Part shown: positions 5,161 through 5,316 of the stretch, one piece after another | Layout: each line of letters opens with the position of its first letter | How positions within the stretch are numbered: position 1 is the first letter of the stretch | Source: an uncultured Saprospiraceae bacterium | Lineage (GTDB): Bacteria > Bacteroidota > Bacteroidia > Chitinophagales > Saprospiraceae | Direction: 5' to 3' | DNA: 5,316 nucleotides | Assembly (NCBI GenBank): GCA_937959375.1 | Contig: CALGLS010000423.1 | Coordinates: 1-5,316, forward strand | Translations under genes and position numbers: made by a program | The notes under the pieces: generated by a model | What the model saw: the letters and a program-made list of their open reading frames with translations, nothing else | What the model was told of the DNA's origin: nothing | The model's database searches: none

Positions 5161-5316
5161 ATGATGAAAGAAAAAAACCTCCTGTTAGCACTAGCGCTAC
5201 TTTTTATAAGTTTACAATCCTGCGAAATAAGATCAAAAGATGCCCTTGAAAAAGTTTCGAAAACAAATGAGACGAGTGAATTTGTAAGTGCCTACGATTT
5301 AAAATATCCCTTGTCA
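5161..5316 (+). CDS. Lipoprotein of unknown function, N-terminal part (3' truncated by window edge)
   Basis: The first 52 codons are visible and the frame is still open at the window end. A short basic N-terminus (MMKEK) precedes a hydrophobic core and the lipobox LQSC, with Cys21 as the probable lipidated residue; the mature part begins CEIRSKDALEKVSK. The start could be either of two consecutive ATGs (5161 or 5164). After the Cys, the segment LEKVSK followed by VSAYD loosely resembles LLKVSN followed by VQYD in the lipoprotein at 1666-2832. A similar N-terminal domain is therefore possible but not established. It is divergently arranged with the thioredoxin-like gene. Confidence 0.8.
   Translation, partial: MMKEKNLLLALALLFISLQSCEIRSKDALEKVSKTNETSEFVSAYDLKYPLS

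Overview
The window is AT-rich chromosomal DNA, most likely from a member of the Bacteroidota. The pointers are a BlaI/M56-peptidase pair of the Bacteroidota type without a penicillin-binding sensor domain, short lipoprotein signal peptides with Ser-Cys lipoboxes (LMSC, LQSC), TlpA-like thioredoxin proteins, A-rich leaders without a clear Shine-Dalgarno, and a DUF1853-type protein. The class (Flavobacteriia, Saprospiria, Cytophagia) cannot be fixed from the sequence alone.

Layout. Positions 1-1579 hold a two-gene regulatory operon: the 3' part of a BlaI/MecI-family repressor, overlapping by one base (TAATG) a BlaR1-like M56 membrane zinc protease. A terminator-like stem with a T-run (1603-1644) and a possible Bacteroidota -7 box (1644-1651) separate it from a same-strand 388-residue lipoprotein gene (1666-2832). 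That protein has an unrecognised N-terminal beta-rich domain and a C-terminal thioredoxin domain (CGGC).

Positions 2833-3425 carry no convincing gene but are highly structured. Two 63-nt direct repeats (2833-2895 and 3292-3354, about 84% identical) bracket a near-symmetric foldback element (2943-3240). The foldback has 22-bp terminal inverted repeats, a second nested pair of the same motif, and a central imperfect palindrome, all centred within about 2 nt of each other. This is the most unusual part of the window.

A DUF1853-like protein with PD-(D/E)XK-type residues follows (3426-4232, +). It converges on a secreted thioredoxin-like protein (4400-4987, -; CSQC). The gap between them is built of inverted copies of a 12-mer (AAGGTTTGAAGG) that can form a long hairpin, probably a bidirectional terminator. 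A divergent intergenic region with two small palindromes leads to the 5' end of another lipoprotein gene (5161 onward, +), cut by the window edge.

How the genes may work together (inference): the BlaI/BlaR1-like pair is a membrane-signal-to-repressor relay whose targets are not shown. The downstream thioredoxin lipoprotein is a plausible envelope-stress neighbour, but the terminator and promoter candidates suggest it can be expressed separately. No complete novel defence or mobile system is evident in the coding genes; the repeat-rich intergenic segment is the best candidate for something undescribed.
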